Origin: Salibacterium halotolerans
Lineage (GTDB): Bacteria > Bacillota > Bacilli > Bacillales > Marinococcaceae
Assembly: GCF_900115625.1 (NCBI RefSeq)
Contig: NZ_FOXD01000012.1
Span: 48,051 to 112,050, forward strand
Direction: 5' to 3'
DNA: 64,000 nucleotides
Shown: positions 17,811-30,778 of the stretch, piece by piece
Numbering within the stretch: position 1 is the first letter of the stretch
Layout of the letters: each line of letters starts with the position of its first letter
Translations under genes and position numbers: made by a program
Notes under the pieces: generated by a model
Database searches by the model: none
What the model saw: only the letters and a program-made list of their open reading frames with translations
What the model was told of the DNA's origin: nothing

Positions 17811-19700
17811 TTACGCTTCGGCTGTTTTGGCCAATTTGCCCTGCTCGATGTAGACAAGCAGGATGGAAATGTCGGATGGGTTCACCCCGGACACTCTGGA
17901 AGCCTGCCCGACAGATACCGGTTTGACTTCGGATAATTTCTGAACCGCTTCGGTTGCGAGTCCTGAAATACGGGTGTAATCCGTGTTCTGCGGGATTTTT
18001 TTCTCTTCCATCTTGTTCATGCGCTCTACCTGTTCAAGCTGTTTGGCGATATAGCCTTCATACTTAGTCTGGATTTCCACCTGTTCCGCCTCATCAGGGG
18101 ACAAAGCGTCACCGCCTGGTGCGAAAGGTGCCACGTCATCATATCCGAGCTCCGGACGTTTCAGAAGGTGGGCTGCCGATACCGCTTCTTTCATCGGAGA
18201 GGATTCTTTGCCCTCGAGCATCTGCTGGATCTCATCCGACGGCTTCAGGATGGTGTTTTCGAGCCGTTTTTTTTCTTTGGCAATAACTTCTTTCTTTCTG
18301 CAGAAGCGCGCATAACGGTCTTCCTTGATCATTCCGATCTCGTGTCCGATTTCAGTTAGACGCAGATCGGCATTGTCATGGCGGAGAAGCAGCCGGTATT
18401 CCGCGCGGGATGTGAGCAGGCGGTACGGTTCGTCCGTACCTTTCGTAACCAGATCATCGATTAGAACACCGATGTAGGCATCGGAACGGTTCAGAATAAC
18501 GCCTTCCTTATTTTGTGCTTTGCGCGCTGCGTTGATACCTGCCATAATACCCTGCCCGGCTGCTTCTTCGTAGCCGGAGGTGCCGTTGATCTGGCCGGCG
18601 GTGAAGAGATTTTCCACTTTCTTCGTTTCAAGAGTCGGCCAGAGCTGGGTCGGTACTACAGCATCATATTCAATCGCATATCCCGGGCGCATCATCCGCA
18701 CGTTCTCAAGACCGGGAATGGTTTTGAGCATATTAAACTGGACATCTTCCGGCATACTGGTAGAAAGACCCTGCACATAAACTTCTGACGTGTTTCTGCC
18801 TTCCGGTTCCAGAAAAATCTGGTGCTTCGGTTTATCGTGAAAACGGACGATTTTATCTTCAATGGAAGGACAATAGCGTGGTCCGGTTCCTTCCACCATT
18901 CCCGAATACATCGGCGAACGCGTCAGATTGTCATTAATAAGAGAATGGGTATCGGCCCCTGTGTAGGTCAGCCAGCATGGAAGCTGATCCGTAATATAGT
19001 CGACCGTTTCATAGGAAAAGGCTCTCGGCTTTTCATCGCCGGGCTGTATCTCTGTTTTGTCATAATCAATGCTTCCGCTGTTTACCCGCGGCGGCGTCCC
19101 GGTCTTGAAACGCTCCATCTCAAACCCGAGTTCCTTCAGGCTGTGCGACAGGCTGATCGAAGGCTGCATGTTGTTTGGGCCGCTTTCGTAGGCAAGATCC
19201 CCGAGAATAATTTTACCGCGCAGGTACGTGCCTGTCGTAACGACGGTCGTTTGTGCATAGTAAGAGGCACCGGTGTTGGTGACAACCCCTTTGCAGACGC
19301 CGTCTTCGACAATCAGCTCTTCTACGAGCCCCTGACGGAGAACGAGGTTTTCCTCTTCTTCCAGCGTTTTTTTCATTTCCTGCTGATAGAGGAATTTATC
19401 AGCCTGTGCTCTCAAAGCCCGCACTGCCGGACCTTTTCTGGTGTTCAGCATCCGCATTTGAATATGCGTTTTATCAATATTTCTTGCCATTTCTCCGCCG
19501 AGGGCATCAATTTCACGAACAACAATGCCTTTAGCCGGACCTCCGACAGATGGATTACACGGCATGAACGCTACAGAATCAAGATTCAGGGTCAACATCA
19601 GTGTCTTTGACCCCATCCGGGCCGCTGCCAGACCGGCTTCGACTCCGGCATGACCGGCACCAATCACTATGACATCGTATTCGCCGCCTTCATATGGCAT
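17811..19700 (-). CDS. mnmG: tRNA uridine-34 carboxymethylaminomethyl enzyme MnmG (GidA)
   Basis: FAD-dependent subunit that, with MnmE, installs the (carboxymethyl)aminomethyl group on U34 of several tRNAs. It has the FAD motif [19 protein letters not shown] (residues 11-29), [26 protein letters not shown] and the second nucleotide loop [16 protein letters not shown]. The C-terminal helical domain contacts MnmE. 629 residues is full length. It is 18 bases downstream of mnmE. Confidence 0.98.
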   Translation of the reverse strand: MPYEGGEYDVIVIGAGHAGVEAGLAAARMGSKTLMLTLNLDSVAFMPCNPSVGGPAKGIVVREIDALGGEMARNIDKTHIQMRMLNTRKGPAVRALRAQADKFLYQQEMKKTLEEEENLVLRQGLVEELIVEDGVCKGVVTNTGASYYAQTTVVTTGTYLRGKIILGDLAYESGPNNMQPSISLSHSLKELGFEMERFKTGTPPRVNSGSIDYDKTEIQPGDEKPRAFSYETVDYITDQLPCWLTYTGADTHSLINDNLTRSPMYSGMVEGTGPRYCPSIEDKIVRFHDKPKHQIFLEPEGRNTSEVYVQGLSTSMPEDVQFNMLKTIPGLENVRMMRPGYAIEYDAVVPTQLWPTLETKKVENLFTAGQINGTSGYEEAAGQGIMAGINAARKAQNKEGVILNRSDAYIGVLIDDLVTKGTDEPYRLLTSRAEYRLLLRHDNADLRLTEIGHEIGMIKEDRYARFCRKKEVIAKEKKRLENTILKPSDEIQQMLEGKESSPMKEAVSAAHLLKRPELGYDDVAPFAPGGDALSPDEAEQVEIQTKYEGYIAKQLEQVERMNKMEEKKIPQNTDYTRISGLATEAVQKLSEVKPVSVGQASRVSGVNPSDISILLVYIEQGKLAKTAEA

Positions 19701-19718
19701 ATACAGTACCTCCTTTTT

Positions 19719-21098
19719 TTATTTTCCAAGACAAAATTGGGAAAACAACTGGTCAATCAGGCTTTCATGGACATTTTCTCCGATAATTTCGCCCAGCTGC
19801 TCCCAGGCTCTCGTAATATCAATCTGAATCATGTCGACCGGCACTTCCATTTCCGCTGCCCCCATCGCGTCGTTGATGGACTGCTTCGCCTGATTTAACA
19901 GACCGATATGACGGGCGTTGGAGAGATAACTCAAATCAGCGGCTTCTACGCCTTCATCGAAAAAGAGTTCCGAAATCGATGTTTCGAGTTCATCAATTCC
20001 CTCATCCTGAAGCAGGGAAGTCGTGATGACGGGACGTCCGTCCGCAAGTCCCCGGATACGGGATTCGTCAATACGCCGCGCCAGGTCAGTCTTATTTAAA
20101 AGAATGACAGCATTCATACCCTGAATCGCTTCAAACAAGGCTTCATCTTCCTGCGTCAGCTCCTCGGAACTGTTGACAACAAGTAGAATCAGTTCCGCTT
20201 CATTCAATGCCTGACGGGACCGTTCCACGCCGATTTTTTCCACAATATCCTCGGTTTCGCGTATGCCCGCCGTATCGATCAACTTCAGCGGAACCCCGCG
20301 GACATTCACGTATTCTTCAAGCATATCGCGGGTCGTTCCGGGAACTTCGGTAACAATAGCTTTATTTTCATGAACGAGACTGTTCATGAGGGAAGATTTT
20401 CCGACGTTGGGGCGCCCAATAATAGCCGTGGACAATCCTTCCCGCAGAATCTTGCCCTGTTTTGCGGTCGTAAGAAGGTTGTCTATCTCATCGCGGACGG
20501 CACCGGCCCGTTCAGTGAGCGTATCCAGTGTCATAGTCTCCGCATCGTCGTATTCGGGATAATCAATATTGACTTCCACATTGGCCACCGTCTCGAGCAG
20601 CTGCTGACGGAGACGCCGGATGCGCCCGGCAAGACGGCCCTCCACTTGTTTCATGGCTATATTCATGGCCCTGTCTGTTTTCGCGCGGATTAGATCCATC
20701 ACCGCTTCCGCCTGGGATAAATCAATCCGCCCGTTCAAAAACGCCCGCTTCGTAAATTCGCCCGGTTCCGCCAGACGGGCGCCCTGGCTGAGAACAAGGT
20801 CGAGCACTTTATTCACGGATACTACACCGCCGTGGCAGTTAATCTCCATAATATCTTCGCGGGTGAATGTTTTAGGGGCACGGAGGACAGAGACCATTAC
20901 TTCTTCAACAATTTCTTCTGTTTCCGGGTCCACCACGTTTCCGTAATGAATGGTGTGGGAATCGACCGAAGATAATGATGCTTTCCCCCTGTATAGCTTT
21001 TCCGCGATAGCCGCCGCTTCGGTGCCGCTGATACGTACAATGGCTATGGCACCTTCGCCGGACGGTGTGGAAATCGCTGCAATGGTATCGCCTTCCAT
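19719..21098 (-). CDS. mnmE: tRNA modification GTPase MnmE (TrmE)
   Basis: GTPase partner of MnmG. It has an N-terminal tetrahydrofolate-binding domain ([18 protein letters not shown]), a helical domain, an inserted G domain with GRPNVGKSS and LNKTD, and the C-terminal FCLGK with the catalytic Cys. From the ATG at 21098 it has 459 residues. GGGAG is eight bases upstream. The frame to 21188 is extra. Confidence 0.97.
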   Translation of the reverse strand: MEGDTIAAISTPSGEGAIAIVRISGTEAAAIAEKLYRGKASLSSVDSHTIHYGNVVDPETEEIVEEVMVSVLRAPKTFTREDIMEINCHGGVVSVNKVLDLVLSQGARLAEPGEFTKRAFLNGRIDLSQAEAVMDLIRAKTDRAMNIAMKQVEGRLAGRIRRLRQQLLETVANVEVNIDYPEYDDAETMTLDTLTERAGAVRDEIDNLLTTAKQGKILREGLSTAIIGRPNVGKSSLMNSLVHENKAIVTEVPGTTRDMLEEYVNVRGVPLKLIDTAGIRETEDIVEKIGVERSRQALNEAELILLVVNSSEELTQEDEALFEAIQGMNAVILLNKTDLARRIDESRIRGLADGRPVITTSLLQDEGIDELETSISELFFDEGVEAADLSYLSNARHIGLLNQAKQSINDAMGAAEMEVPVDMIQIDITRAWEQLGEIIGENVHESLIDQLFSQFCLGK

Positions 21099-21361
21099 CC
21101 TCCTGTCTCCCTCCTTCTCTCTATTTATCATGAAAAGGGCATCTTGTGACCCTTTTTCGAACAGGATTATTTTACGTTTCCCTAACAAATTAGAATATCA
21201 TACAGCTGGTTAAAAAGAAAGAAAGAAGTTGTTCACATGTGGACAAGTAATATTGCTCTTTTTCGTTTACCTATTTCTCCCCCTGTGAACAACTTTTTCG
21301 TTTGAGCGGAAATAATTCGAAAGAAAGCGGGAGGCTCGATATAGGACCTGCTTTTCTGCAC
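21099..21361. other. Intergenic region between mnmE and the jag terminator
   Basis: No gene supported. It holds the mnmE leader and presumably its promoter. An imperfect 18-bp palindrome, TTGTTCACATGTGGACAA (21229-21246), resembles sites near origins, but I cannot assign a binding protein. Confidence 0.4.
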
Positions 21362-21395
21362 AAAAAAACACCTGCCGGGATGGCAGATGCCTTTT
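21362..21395 (-). terminator. Intrinsic terminator of the rpmH-rnpA-yidC-jag operon
   Basis: On the minus strand CATCTGCC pairs with GGCAGGTG and is followed by seven T. It is 30 bases past the jag stop. Confidence 0.9.
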
Positions 21396-21423
21396 TAAAA
21401 TAAGCTTTCGGTTGTGTCGAAGG

Positions 21424-22047
21424 TCAGGCCGGAGCAATAACAATATAACGGCGGGGTTCTGTACCGCTGGAATACGTTTTTATACGCTGATTGGACTGGA
21501 GGGCGGCGTGGATGATTTTGCGCTCCTGCGGCGGCATCGGTTCAAGCACCACCTGCCCGCCGGTTCGTTCTGCTTTAGAAGCAAGTTTCTCCGCCAGATC
21601 TTCCAGCGTTTCCCGGCGGCGCTGCCGGTAATTTTCGGCATCAAGCGTGATAGTCATCTGTTTTTTTGCATACCGATTGGCAGCAAGCTGGGCAAGGTAC
21701 TGCAGGGAATCAAGCGTCTTACCGTGTTTCCCGATGATGACACCGGGTTCTTCTCCGTAGAGATGAAAAACGGCTTCTCTGTCCCTGCTTTCTGCTTTTA
21801 CCACCTGAATCTCCACACCCATGTCTTCCAGGACCCTGCTCAGAAAACGCTGGGCTTCTTCGGCGGGATCCGGCTTATAACGCGCTTCTATTAAAGCGGG
21901 CCGGCTGCCGATCAGACCGAGAAAACCTTTTTTTGGTTCTTCGACCACGTTATAGTCAATATTGTCCTTTGTTTTGGCATGGAGCTGTGTTACTGCAAAA
22001 GCTACTGCTTCTTCGATGGTTTTTCCCGAAACCTTAACGGACTTCAC
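21424..22047 (-). CDS. jag: RNA-binding protein KhpB (Jag/EloR)
   Basis: RNA-binding protein that acts with KhpA and influences cell elongation and division. It has an N-terminal Jag domain ([15 protein letters not shown]), a type-II KH domain with [17 protein letters not shown], and a C-terminal R3H domain with a basic patch ([14 protein letters not shown]). 207 residues. It overlaps the yidC stop by four bases, so the two are translationally coupled. Confidence 0.95.
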   Translation of the reverse strand: MKSVKVSGKTIEEAVAFAVTQLHAKTKDNIDYNVVEEPKKGFLGLIGSRPALIEARYKPDPAEEAQRFLSRVLEDMGVEIQVVKAESRDREAVFHLYGEEPGVIIGKHGKTLDSLQYLAQLAANRYAKKQMTITLDAENYRQRRRETLEDLAEKLASKAERTGGQVVLEPMPPQERKIIHAALQSNQRIKTYSSGTEPRRYIVIAPA

Positions 22048-22820
22048 TTTTTATTTGCTCCCCCCGATTTCGCTTCCATTTTCTCCTGCCGTTTCTTTCT
22101 GGCTCCTGGTCCGGTGATGAAATACGTCTGCACCACCATGAAAATATTCCCGACGACCCAGTACAAAGCAAGTGCAGATGGGAAAAAGAAGGCAAAAGCG
22201 GTAATCATGAACGGCATCATATACATGAGAATCTTCATCTGCGGGTTATCCGAGACCATCATCATTTTCTGCTGAATGAAGGTCGTCGTTCCGGCAATGA
22301 TCGGCAGAATATAATCCGGCTGTCCAAGCTGGAACCATAGAAACGTGTGCTCTTCAATGGCTTCGGTTCTCATAATCGCGTGATAGAACGCAATGAGAAT
22401 CGGCATTTGAATAAAAATCGGCAGACATCCGGCAAGAGGATTGATTTTATGCTTCTGGAACAGTTCCATCGTCTCCTGCTGCAGTTTCTGCTGCGTCTGC
22501 TGGTCCTTGGCACTGTACTTTTCTCTCAACTTCTGCATTTCCGGCTGGATTTCCTGCATAGCGGCCGAACTTTTCGTCTGTTTTATCATAAGCGGCAGAA
22601 TGAGAACCCGGATAAAGATCGTAACAATGATAATGGAGAGTCCGTAATCATCACCGGTCATCTCCGCAATTTTAATAATCAGCCAGGAAAGTGGATAAAC
22701 AAAAAACGAATTCCAGATTCCTTCACTTTCTGCTGTGATGGGCTCATTTATATTCATACAGCCTGACATGAACAGCATCACAACAACCAGCACCGCCGCT
22801 AAGCTTAGTTTCTTAGACAC
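22044..22820 (-). CDS. yidC: Membrane protein insertase YidC (SpoIIIJ type)
   Basis: Inserts membrane proteins alone or with SecYEG. In B. subtilis the SpoIIIJ paralogue is also needed for forespore sigma-G activation. A signal peptide ends in the lipobox MSGC, so the mature protein is a lipoprotein with five membrane helices. The hydrophilic-groove Arg is in the [13 protein letters not shown] helix. I take the GTG at 22820, which has GGAGG eight bases upstream; a longer frame starts at 22865. 258 residues. Confidence 0.96.
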   Translation of the reverse strand: MSKKLSLAAVLVVVMLFMSGCMNINEPITAESEGIWNSFFVYPLSWLIIKIAEMTGDDYGLSIIIVTIFIRVLILPLMIKQTKSSAAMQEIQPEMQKLREKYSAKDQQTQQKLQQETMELFQKHKINPLAGCLPIFIQMPILIAFYHAIMRTEAIEEHTFLWFQLGQPDYILPIIAGTTTFIQQKMMMVSDNPQMKILMYMMPFMITAFAFFFPSALALYWVVGNIFMVVQTYFITGPGARKKRQEKMEAKSGGANKK

Positions 22821-22949
22821 ATGAGTTTCCTCCTTGGAAAAAATTAAAACCTTGTCTTTATTCATGGAATTAAAATAAATGATAACGCTGACACTTGACG
22901 AAACAAGCCACTCTATATTCTAGCGGAGAAGCAGAAAAAAAAAAAGGAA

Positions 22950-23306
22950 TCATTTATGATTGTCACGCTTTCTCAACACTCCGGCTACATTCATGACATG
23001 TTTCAGACTCTTTTTGATCTGGGCATAGTTCATATCCGCCACCGGTTTTCTGGCGATAATGATATAATCCCTGCCGCCCTCTATCTGACTATCGATGTCC
23101 CGGAGCACTTCCCGCAGCAGCCGTTTAATTCTGTTTCTCGTTACAGCATTGCCCATTTTCCTGCTTACAGTCAGTCCCGTCCGGTAATAGTCATTTCTGT
23201 TGTTCTCCATGACATAAATTACAAACTGGCGGTTGGCTGATGATCTCCCTTTTTCAAAAATACGGCTGAATTCGTGATTCTTTTTAATCCGATATGCCTT
23301 TTTCAC
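22950..23306 (-). CDS. rnpA: Ribonuclease P protein component
   Basis: Protein cofactor of RNase P, which trims 5' leaders from tRNA precursors. It starts VKKAYRIKKNHEFSRIFEKGRS and has the RNR signature (AVTRNRIKRLLREVLR). The GTG at 23306 has GGAGG eight bases upstream and gives 118 residues. It is preceded by rpmH and a terminator-like hairpin, the usual rpmH-rnpA-yidC order. Confidence 0.97.
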   Translation of the reverse strand: MKKAYRIKKNHEFSRIFEKGRSSANRQFVIYVMENNRNDYYRTGLTVSRKMGNAVTRNRIKRLLREVLRDIDSQIEGGRDYIIIARKPVADMNYAQIKKSLKHVMNVAGVLRKRDNHK

Positions 23307-23418
23307 CCGGCACTCCTCCATTTGTTTCTGCGGTATGTATCTCAAGCCGCCGCGAAATGCCAGGCAGCTTTTTGGCAGCGGGTATAAACGACAGAAAAAC
23401 AAAAGTTTTTTATTTCCG

Positions 23419-23448
23419 AAAAAAGACCACTGTAGAATCAGTGGTCTT
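23419..23448 (-). terminator. Terminator-like hairpin between rpmH and rnpA
   Basis: A 10-bp perfect stem (AAGACCACTG / CAGTGGTCTT) overlaps the last bases of rpmH and is followed on the minus strand by six T. It would end part of the rpmH transcripts and lower rnpA output relative to L34. Confidence 0.75.
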
Positions 23449-23584
23449 AAGCGGAAATAACTTTTCTTCCTTTGCGGCGGCGGTTCTTCAGTACCTGCCG
23501 TCCTTTTTTCGTACTCATCCGTTCCCGGAATCCATGTACTTTTTTACGCTTCCTATTGTTTGGCGAAAATGTAGGCTTACCCAT
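23447..23584 (-). CDS. rpmH: 50S ribosomal protein L34
   Basis: Very basic 45-residue large-subunit protein, beginning [20 protein letters not shown] and ending KGRKVISA. It was found by direct translation of the minus strand. GGAGGTGT lies upstream of the ATG. It is the first gene left of oriC, as in all Bacillus. Confidence 0.98.
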   Translation of the reverse strand: MGKPTFSPNNRKRKKVHGFRERMSTKKGRQVLKNRRRKGRKVISA

Positions 23585-23764
23585 TCTATTTGTACACCTC
23601 CTTCGAGGAATATCTCAATTAAGGACATTCCCGTAAATTATATAGAGGAACACTTTTTATTGTCAACCTTCTATTTCACGCCGGCTTTTTTCCTGCTGAA
23701 TAATCCCGGAGGATGTTTCCTTGTGGATATCTTCTCCAAGCGAACAGTTTGATTTTCGACATAG

Positions 23765-23955
23765 TTATCTACAAGTTACGCACATAATCTTGTGGTGTGG
23801 ATAAATTGTGTGCACAAGGTATTGATGCTGTGGATAACCATTTGAAAAGGCGTTGTCACTGGTTTTCATTTTTGGTATGATAAATATGTTTTTACTCTGG
23901 ATAAGTGAAAAGAAAAGTCCTTCTTTTCCACAGATGTGCATAAGTGTGTGGATAA
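23765..23955. other. oriC, upstream DnaA-box cluster (incA/incB-like)
   Basis: Three perfect DnaA boxes (TGTGGATAA at 23796, 23829 and 23947) and three one-mismatch boxes (TTATCTACA 23765, TCTGGATAA 23896, TTTTCCACA 23924) lie in the 619-base gap between rpmH and dnaA. Further TGTCCACA half-matches lie to 24052. This is the upstream half of the bipartite Bacillus origin and also carries the autoregulated dnaA promoter. The rest of the gap has no gene. Confidence 0.92.
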
Positions 23956-24203
23956 AAATTCACACCCCGTGGATGCAGCTGTCCACAACGATGTGCACGC
24001 TGTGTACATGCTGTTTTTCTACCATATTATTGTTTTTCGACAGCTGTCCACAGTTTTTTCAGGGGAGCCTGTCTTGTTCCCCTGCTGCATACACAATATA
24101 CATGTGTTATCAAGCAAGGCTTCCATCCGTTTGCACCAGGAGTTGGAGGCCTTTCTTTACCCTTTATCCCGGCAGCAGCCTCAAAAAAGGAGGGACGTAC
24201 ATA

Positions 24204-25556
24204 GTGGAGAATATTACAGATTTATGGAATCAAACACTTTCTGTCATTCAGAAAAAAGTCAGCAAACCCAGTTATGAAACCTGGCTGAAATCAACGAAAG
24301 CAGCAGAACTTCAGGAAGATATGATCATCGTCACCGCTCCGAACGAATTTGCCAGAGATTGGCTGGAGAACCGCTACTCCAGGCTGATTTCCGATACCCT
24401 GCAGGATATAACCGGAGCAGAACTGCAGGTGAAATTTGTCATTCCGGACAGCGGAGAAGAAGACCATTTTTCGGTGGAAGACGAAATGAAAAAAATGCCG
24501 GCTCCCGCGGAGAACCAGCAGGATGAAATTCCCAAAAGTATGCTGAACGACAAGTATTCGTTTAATACCTTCGTGATTGGTTCAGGCAACCGGTTCGCCC
24601 ATGCCGCTTCTCTTGCTGTCGCGGAAGCTCCGGCGAAAGCCTATAACCCGCTTTTCATTTACGGCGGTGTCGGACTCGGAAAAACCCATCTGATGCACGC
24701 CATCGGCCATTACGTGATTGATCATAACCCTGACGCACGGGTTGTTTATCTTTCCTCTGAAAAATTCACGAATGAGTTCATCAACTCGATCCGCGACAAC
24801 AAAGCGGTTAATTTCCGCAACAAATACCGAAGCGTGGACGTGCTTTTAATTGATGATATACAGTTTTTAGCCGGAAAAGAACAAACGCAGGAAGAATTCT
24901 TTCATACGTTTAATGCCCTGCATGAAGAAAGCAAGCAGATTGTCATTTCGAGCGACCGGCCGCCAAAGGAAATTCCAACGCTTGAAGACCGGCTGCGCTC
25001 AAGATTTGAATGGGGACTGATCACAGATATCACCCCGCCTGACCTGGAAACAAGAATTGCTATTCTGCGTAAAAAAGCAAAAGCCGAAAAGCTGGATATT
25101 CCAAACGAAGTCATGCTCTATATCGCCAATCAGATTGACACAAACATCCGGGAGCTGGAGGGGGCTCTTATAAGAGTTGTTGCATACTCCTCTTTAATTA
25201 ATCAGGATATGAACGCAGATCTTGCAGCAGAGGCATTGAAAGACATCATACCAAATGCTAAACCGAAAAAAGTCAGTATTGCCGATATTCAAAAAACAAC
25301 AGCTGAGCAGTTCAGCGTCCAGCTCCAGGAGCTGAAGGCAAAAAAACGCACAAAAACCATTGCTTTTGCAAGGCAGGTCGCTATGTATTTATCCAGGGAA
25401 ATGACGGAAGCCTCTCTGCCGAAAATCGGAGAAGAATTTGGCGGAAGGGACCATACAACGGTTATTCACGCTCATGAAAAGATAGCTTCGATGATGGACA
25501 CAGATACCGAACTCCAAAAAACGGTACAGGAAGTTATCGACAGGATACAAACATAA
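24204..25556 (+). CDS. dnaA: Chromosomal replication initiator DnaA
   Basis: AAA+ ATPase that binds DnaA boxes and melts the origin. Domain I starts [20 protein letters not shown] short acidic linker follows, then the ATPase with [22 protein letters not shown] and sensor motifs, and domain IV with [11 protein letters not shown]. The GTG at 24204 has AAAAGGAGG ten bases upstream and gives 450 residues, the family length. The frame is open to 23853, but that part covers origin DNA and is not conserved protein. It forms an operon with dnaN. Confidence 0.98.
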   Translation: MENITDLWNQTLSVIQKKVSKPSYETWLKSTKAAELQEDMIIVTAPNEFARDWLENRYSRLISDTLQDITGAELQVKFVIPDSGEEDHFSVEDEMKKMPAPAENQQDEIPKSMLNDKYSFNTFVIGSGNRFAHAASLAVAEAPAKAYNPLFIYGGVGLGKTHLMHAIGHYVIDHNPDARVVYLSSEKFTNEFINSIRDNKAVNFRNKYRSVDVLLIDDIQFLAGKEQTQEEFFHTFNALHEESKQIVISSDRPPKEIPTLEDRLRSRFEWGLITDITPPDLETRIAILRKKAKAEKLDIPNEVMLYIANQIDTNIRELEGALIRVVAYSSLINQDMNADLAAEALKDIIPNAKPKKVSIADIQKTTAEQFSVQLQELKAKKRTKTIAFARQVAMYLSREMTEASLPKIGEEFGGRDHTTVIHAHEKIASMMDTDTELQKTVQEVIDRIQT

Positions 25557-25575
25557 TGTGCAAAATCCCTTGAAG

Positions 25576-25700
25576 TTATCAACACCCTTTTCCACATGTG
25601 TATAACCGCGGATCCGCAGGCATTCATCATGTTATCCACAGAATACACAGCTCCTACGGCTGTTACGACTGTTTTATTAATAAATATAATATATATAAGG
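25576..25700. other. oriC, downstream DnaA boxes and AT-rich unwinding element
   Basis: Boxes: TTATCAACA (25576), TTTTCCACA (25588), TGTGTATAA (25597) and a perfect TTATCCACA (25632). An AT-rich stretch (25670-25698), rich in TAATA and ATATATA, lies before dnaN. This matches the downstream half of the bipartite origin, where melting begins. Confidence 0.92.
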
Positions 25701-25710
25701 GAGATGTCGT

Positions 25711-26853
25711 ATGCATTTTGTCATTCACCGGGAAACCTTCGTGCAGGGTGTACAGCATGTAAATAAAGCTGTCTCTACAAGAACGACAATTCCTATTTTG
25801 ACAGGAATAAAAATAGATGCATCCGAAGAGGGCGTTACGTTAACAGGCAGTGATTCCGATATTTCCATCGAATCATTTATTCCTAAAGCGGATGAAGAAA
25901 AAGACTATATTGATATTAAAGAAACAGGAAGCATTGTACTGCAGGCCCGTTTCTTCGCGGATATTGTAAAAAAGCTGCCGGGCGAGGAAATTGAACTGCT
26001 TGTTCAGGATCAATTTGCTGCCACACTGCGTTCAGGTTCCGTCGTATTCAATCTGAACGGGCTGGATCCGGAAGAGTATCCTCGTCTTCCAAACCTGGAA
26101 GAAAACCAAACATTCTCGCTTCCGCAGAATCTCTTGAAAGACATGATTCGGCAGACTGTATTTGCCGTGTCCACTCAGGAAACACGCCCGGTATTAACAG
26201 GTGTAAACCTGGAAAACGAACAGGACCAGTTAAGCTGTACTGCAACAGACAGCCATCGTCTTGCGATGAGAAAAGCGGGGATTGAGTCGGAGGGAGAGCC
26301 GCTCAATATTTCCAATGTTGTTATCCCGGGAAAAAGCATGAGTGAACTGAGGCAGATTCTTGAGGATACAGATGAAAGAGTGGATATTGTTGTCACAGAA
26401 AGCCAGGTTTTATTTAAATTCCGACACTTATTGTTTTTCTCAAGACTGCTGGATGGAAAATATCCGGTTACCAGCAACATGATTCCAGATTATTCGAAGA
26501 CGACGATGGAGGTGCCGACCAAAGATCTGCTGCATTCACTGGAGCGCGCACTGCTTCTTTCCAAAGAGGCCAAAAACAACGTCATCAACTTTAAGACACT
26601 GGAAGGCCGCGATATTGAAATCAGTTCCGTGTCGGCAGAAGTAGGGAAAGTAACAGAACGTATCACCTGCCATTCTGTAGAAGGAGAGGAGCTCAGGATT
26701 TCGTTTAACGGAAAGAACATTATGGATGCATTGAAAGTTATTGACAGTGAAGTCGTGCACATTATGTTCACCGGAGCCATGAGCCCGTTTGTCATCCGCC
26801 CGTCGGATCACGACCAGATGCTGCATCTGTTTTCCCCGGTACGGACCTACTGA
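25711..26853 (+). CDS. dnaN: DNA polymerase III beta subunit (sliding clamp)
   Basis: Ring clamp that tethers polymerase and repair proteins to DNA. 380 residues with the three clamp domains; conserved stretches include TDSHRLAMR, FFSRLLDGKYP and the C-terminal ending PFVIRPSDHDQMLHLFSPVRTY. It is 154 bases downstream of dnaA with origin DNA between, and starts the dnaN-yaaA-recF-remB-gyrB series. Confidence 0.98.
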   Translation: MHFVIHRETFVQGVQHVNKAVSTRTTIPILTGIKIDASEEGVTLTGSDSDISIESFIPKADEEKDYIDIKETGSIVLQARFFADIVKKLPGEEIELLVQDQFAATLRSGSVVFNLNGLDPEEYPRLPNLEENQTFSLPQNLLKDMIRQTVFAVSTQETRPVLTGVNLENEQDQLSCTATDSHRLAMRKAGIESEGEPLNISNVVIPGKSMSELRQILEDTDERVDIVVTESQVLFKFRHLLFFSRLLDGKYPVTSNMIPDYSKTTMEVPTKDLLHSLERALLLSKEAKNNVINFKTLEGRDIEISSVSAEVGKVTERITCHSVEGEELRISFNGKNIMDALKVIDSEVVHIMFTGAMSPFVIRPSDHDQMLHLFSPVRTY

Positions 26854-27034
26854 ACAACTTGAACTTTTTTAGGAAGGGAAACGGATGTTTCTCTTCTTTT
26901 TTTCCTACTTGGCGTTATCGCTATAGTTTAGTAAAATGGGGAATGAAACCTTATGTCGTTCGTAATTACAGTTAGTCGGAACAGCCGGTCTGTAGAATAA
27001 AGCAGGAACGCCGCCAGAGGCAGGAGGAAAAGAA

Positions 27035-27259
27035 ATGCACCAGACAATCATGATTGATACGGAATATATTACATTGGGGCAGCTGCTTCAGGAAGCCGGG
27101 GTCATTGATTCCGGCGGTATGGCCAAATTGTTTCTGTCCGACTTTGAAGTGTTTGTCAATGACGAACCGGATCAAAGAAGGGGACGGAAATTGTACCATG
27201 GAGACGAAATCGATATTGAAGAAGTTGGGAAGATATCTATTTCTTCCAATCGTTCGTAG
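27035..27259 (+). CDS. yaaA: S4-domain protein YaaA
   Basis: Small 74-residue protein with an S4-like RNA-binding fold (ITLGQLLQEAGVIDSGGMAKLF, VNDEPDQRRGRKLYHGDEI). YaaA family proteins are encoded between dnaN and recF across Firmicutes, and a role in ribosome assembly has been proposed. GGAGG precedes the ATG. recF starts nine bases after its stop. Confidence 0.93.
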   Translation: MHQTIMIDTEYITLGQLLQEAGVIDSGGMAKLFLSDFEVFVNDEPDQRRGRKLYHGDEIDIEEVGKISISSNRS

Positions 27260-27268
27260 AGGGATATC

Positions 27269-28390
27269 GTGCATATTAAAGAACTCCGCCTGAAGCAGTT
27301 TCGCAACTATAAGGACGTCACATTGAACGTTGAAGATAAAGTGAACGTCATCCTCGGCGAAAACGCCCAGGGAAAAACCAACGCGTTGGAGGCTGTATAT
27401 GTTCTGGCATTTGCCAAGTCCCACCGTACGTCCAAAGACAGGGAGCTGATTGAGTGGGATCAGGACTTTGCCAGAATAGAAGCAGAGATGGAAAGGAAAA
27501 CCGGATCATTATCGCTTGAGGTCATTGTTTCCGGGAGAGGAAAAAAAACAAAAGTCAATGGACTGGAACATCAGAAATTAAGCGGCTACGTCGGTACATG
27601 CAATGTCGTGATGTTCGCGCCGGAAGATTTGAACCTTGTAAAAGGTGGTCCCTCCATGCGGCGGCGTTTCATAGATATGGAAATCGGCCAGATCAGCCCC
27701 GTTTATCTTCATGATTTAATGTTGTATCAACAGATTTTGAAACAACGTAACCAGCTGCTTAAGAATATGTTCCCCGTCCCGGACCAGGAGCAGGAAATGA
27801 TGCTGGACGTACTCACGGAACAGCTTTCCCAGGCGGCGGCGAAGGTGATCAGCAGACGGTTTTCCTTTCTGCGCCTCCTTCAGGAGTGGGCAGGGGAGAT
27901 TCACGGGCAGATCACAAAGAAGCAGGAACACCTGAAAGTCGGGTACGCTCCTACCACCGAGGTATCAGAAGACATGAACTTGTCGAAGATAGAAGAGCAG
28001 GTCCGAAAAAAATTCGAAGAAAACCGGCAGAATGAGATCCGGCGGGGTCTTTCACTAAGCGGACCCCACCGCGATGAGCTTATGATGCGTATCAACGGAC
28101 GCGATGTGCAGACGTACGGCTCCCAGGGACAGCAGCGCACTGCCGCCCTGTCGCTCAAACTGGCGGAGATTGAACTTATACACGATAATATCGGGGAATA
28201 CCCGATATTATTATTGGATGACGTTCTTTCCGAACTGGACCACAACAGGCAGTCTCATCTTCTTCATACGATTCAGGGAAAGGTTCAGACATTTGTAACA
28301 ACGACCAGCGTGGACGGTATTGAACACGAAACCTTAAAACAGGCTTCGACATTTACTGCCGAAGCCGGAACGCTGAAGCAGATGAAATGA
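27269..28390 (+). CDS. recF: DNA replication and repair protein RecF
   Basis: SMC-like ATPase that helps load RecA on gapped DNA. It has Walker [10 protein letters not shown] (residues 30-38), the signature [11 protein letters not shown], and Walker [12 protein letters not shown]. 373 residues, full length. The GTG start is preceded by TAGAGGGATATC. It is followed by remB ten bases later. Confidence 0.97.
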   Translation: MHIKELRLKQFRNYKDVTLNVEDKVNVILGENAQGKTNALEAVYVLAFAKSHRTSKDRELIEWDQDFARIEAEMERKTGSLSLEVIVSGRGKKTKVNGLEHQKLSGYVGTCNVVMFAPEDLNLVKGGPSMRRRFIDMEIGQISPVYLHDLMLYQQILKQRNQLLKNMFPVPDQEQEMMLDVLTEQLSQAAAKVISRRFSFLRLLQEWAGEIHGQITKKQEHLKVGYAPTTEVSEDMNLSKIEEQVRKKFEENRQNEIRRGLSLSGPHRDELMMRINGRDVQTYGSQGQQRTAALSLKLAEIELIHDNIGEYPILLLDDVLSELDHNRQSHLLHTIQGKVQTFVTTTSVDGIEHETLKQASTFTAEAGTLKQMK

Positions 28391-28400
28391 GGTGGAACGG

Positions 28401-30687
<2,287 letters not shown>

Positions 30688-30778
30688 CGGGCTGTTTCAC
30701 CTGGATAAAAGGGACGCTGTTTTTTCTGTCTCTTTCGCAGGTACGATAGGGATGGATCAGAATTGGGAGGTTTAAGGT

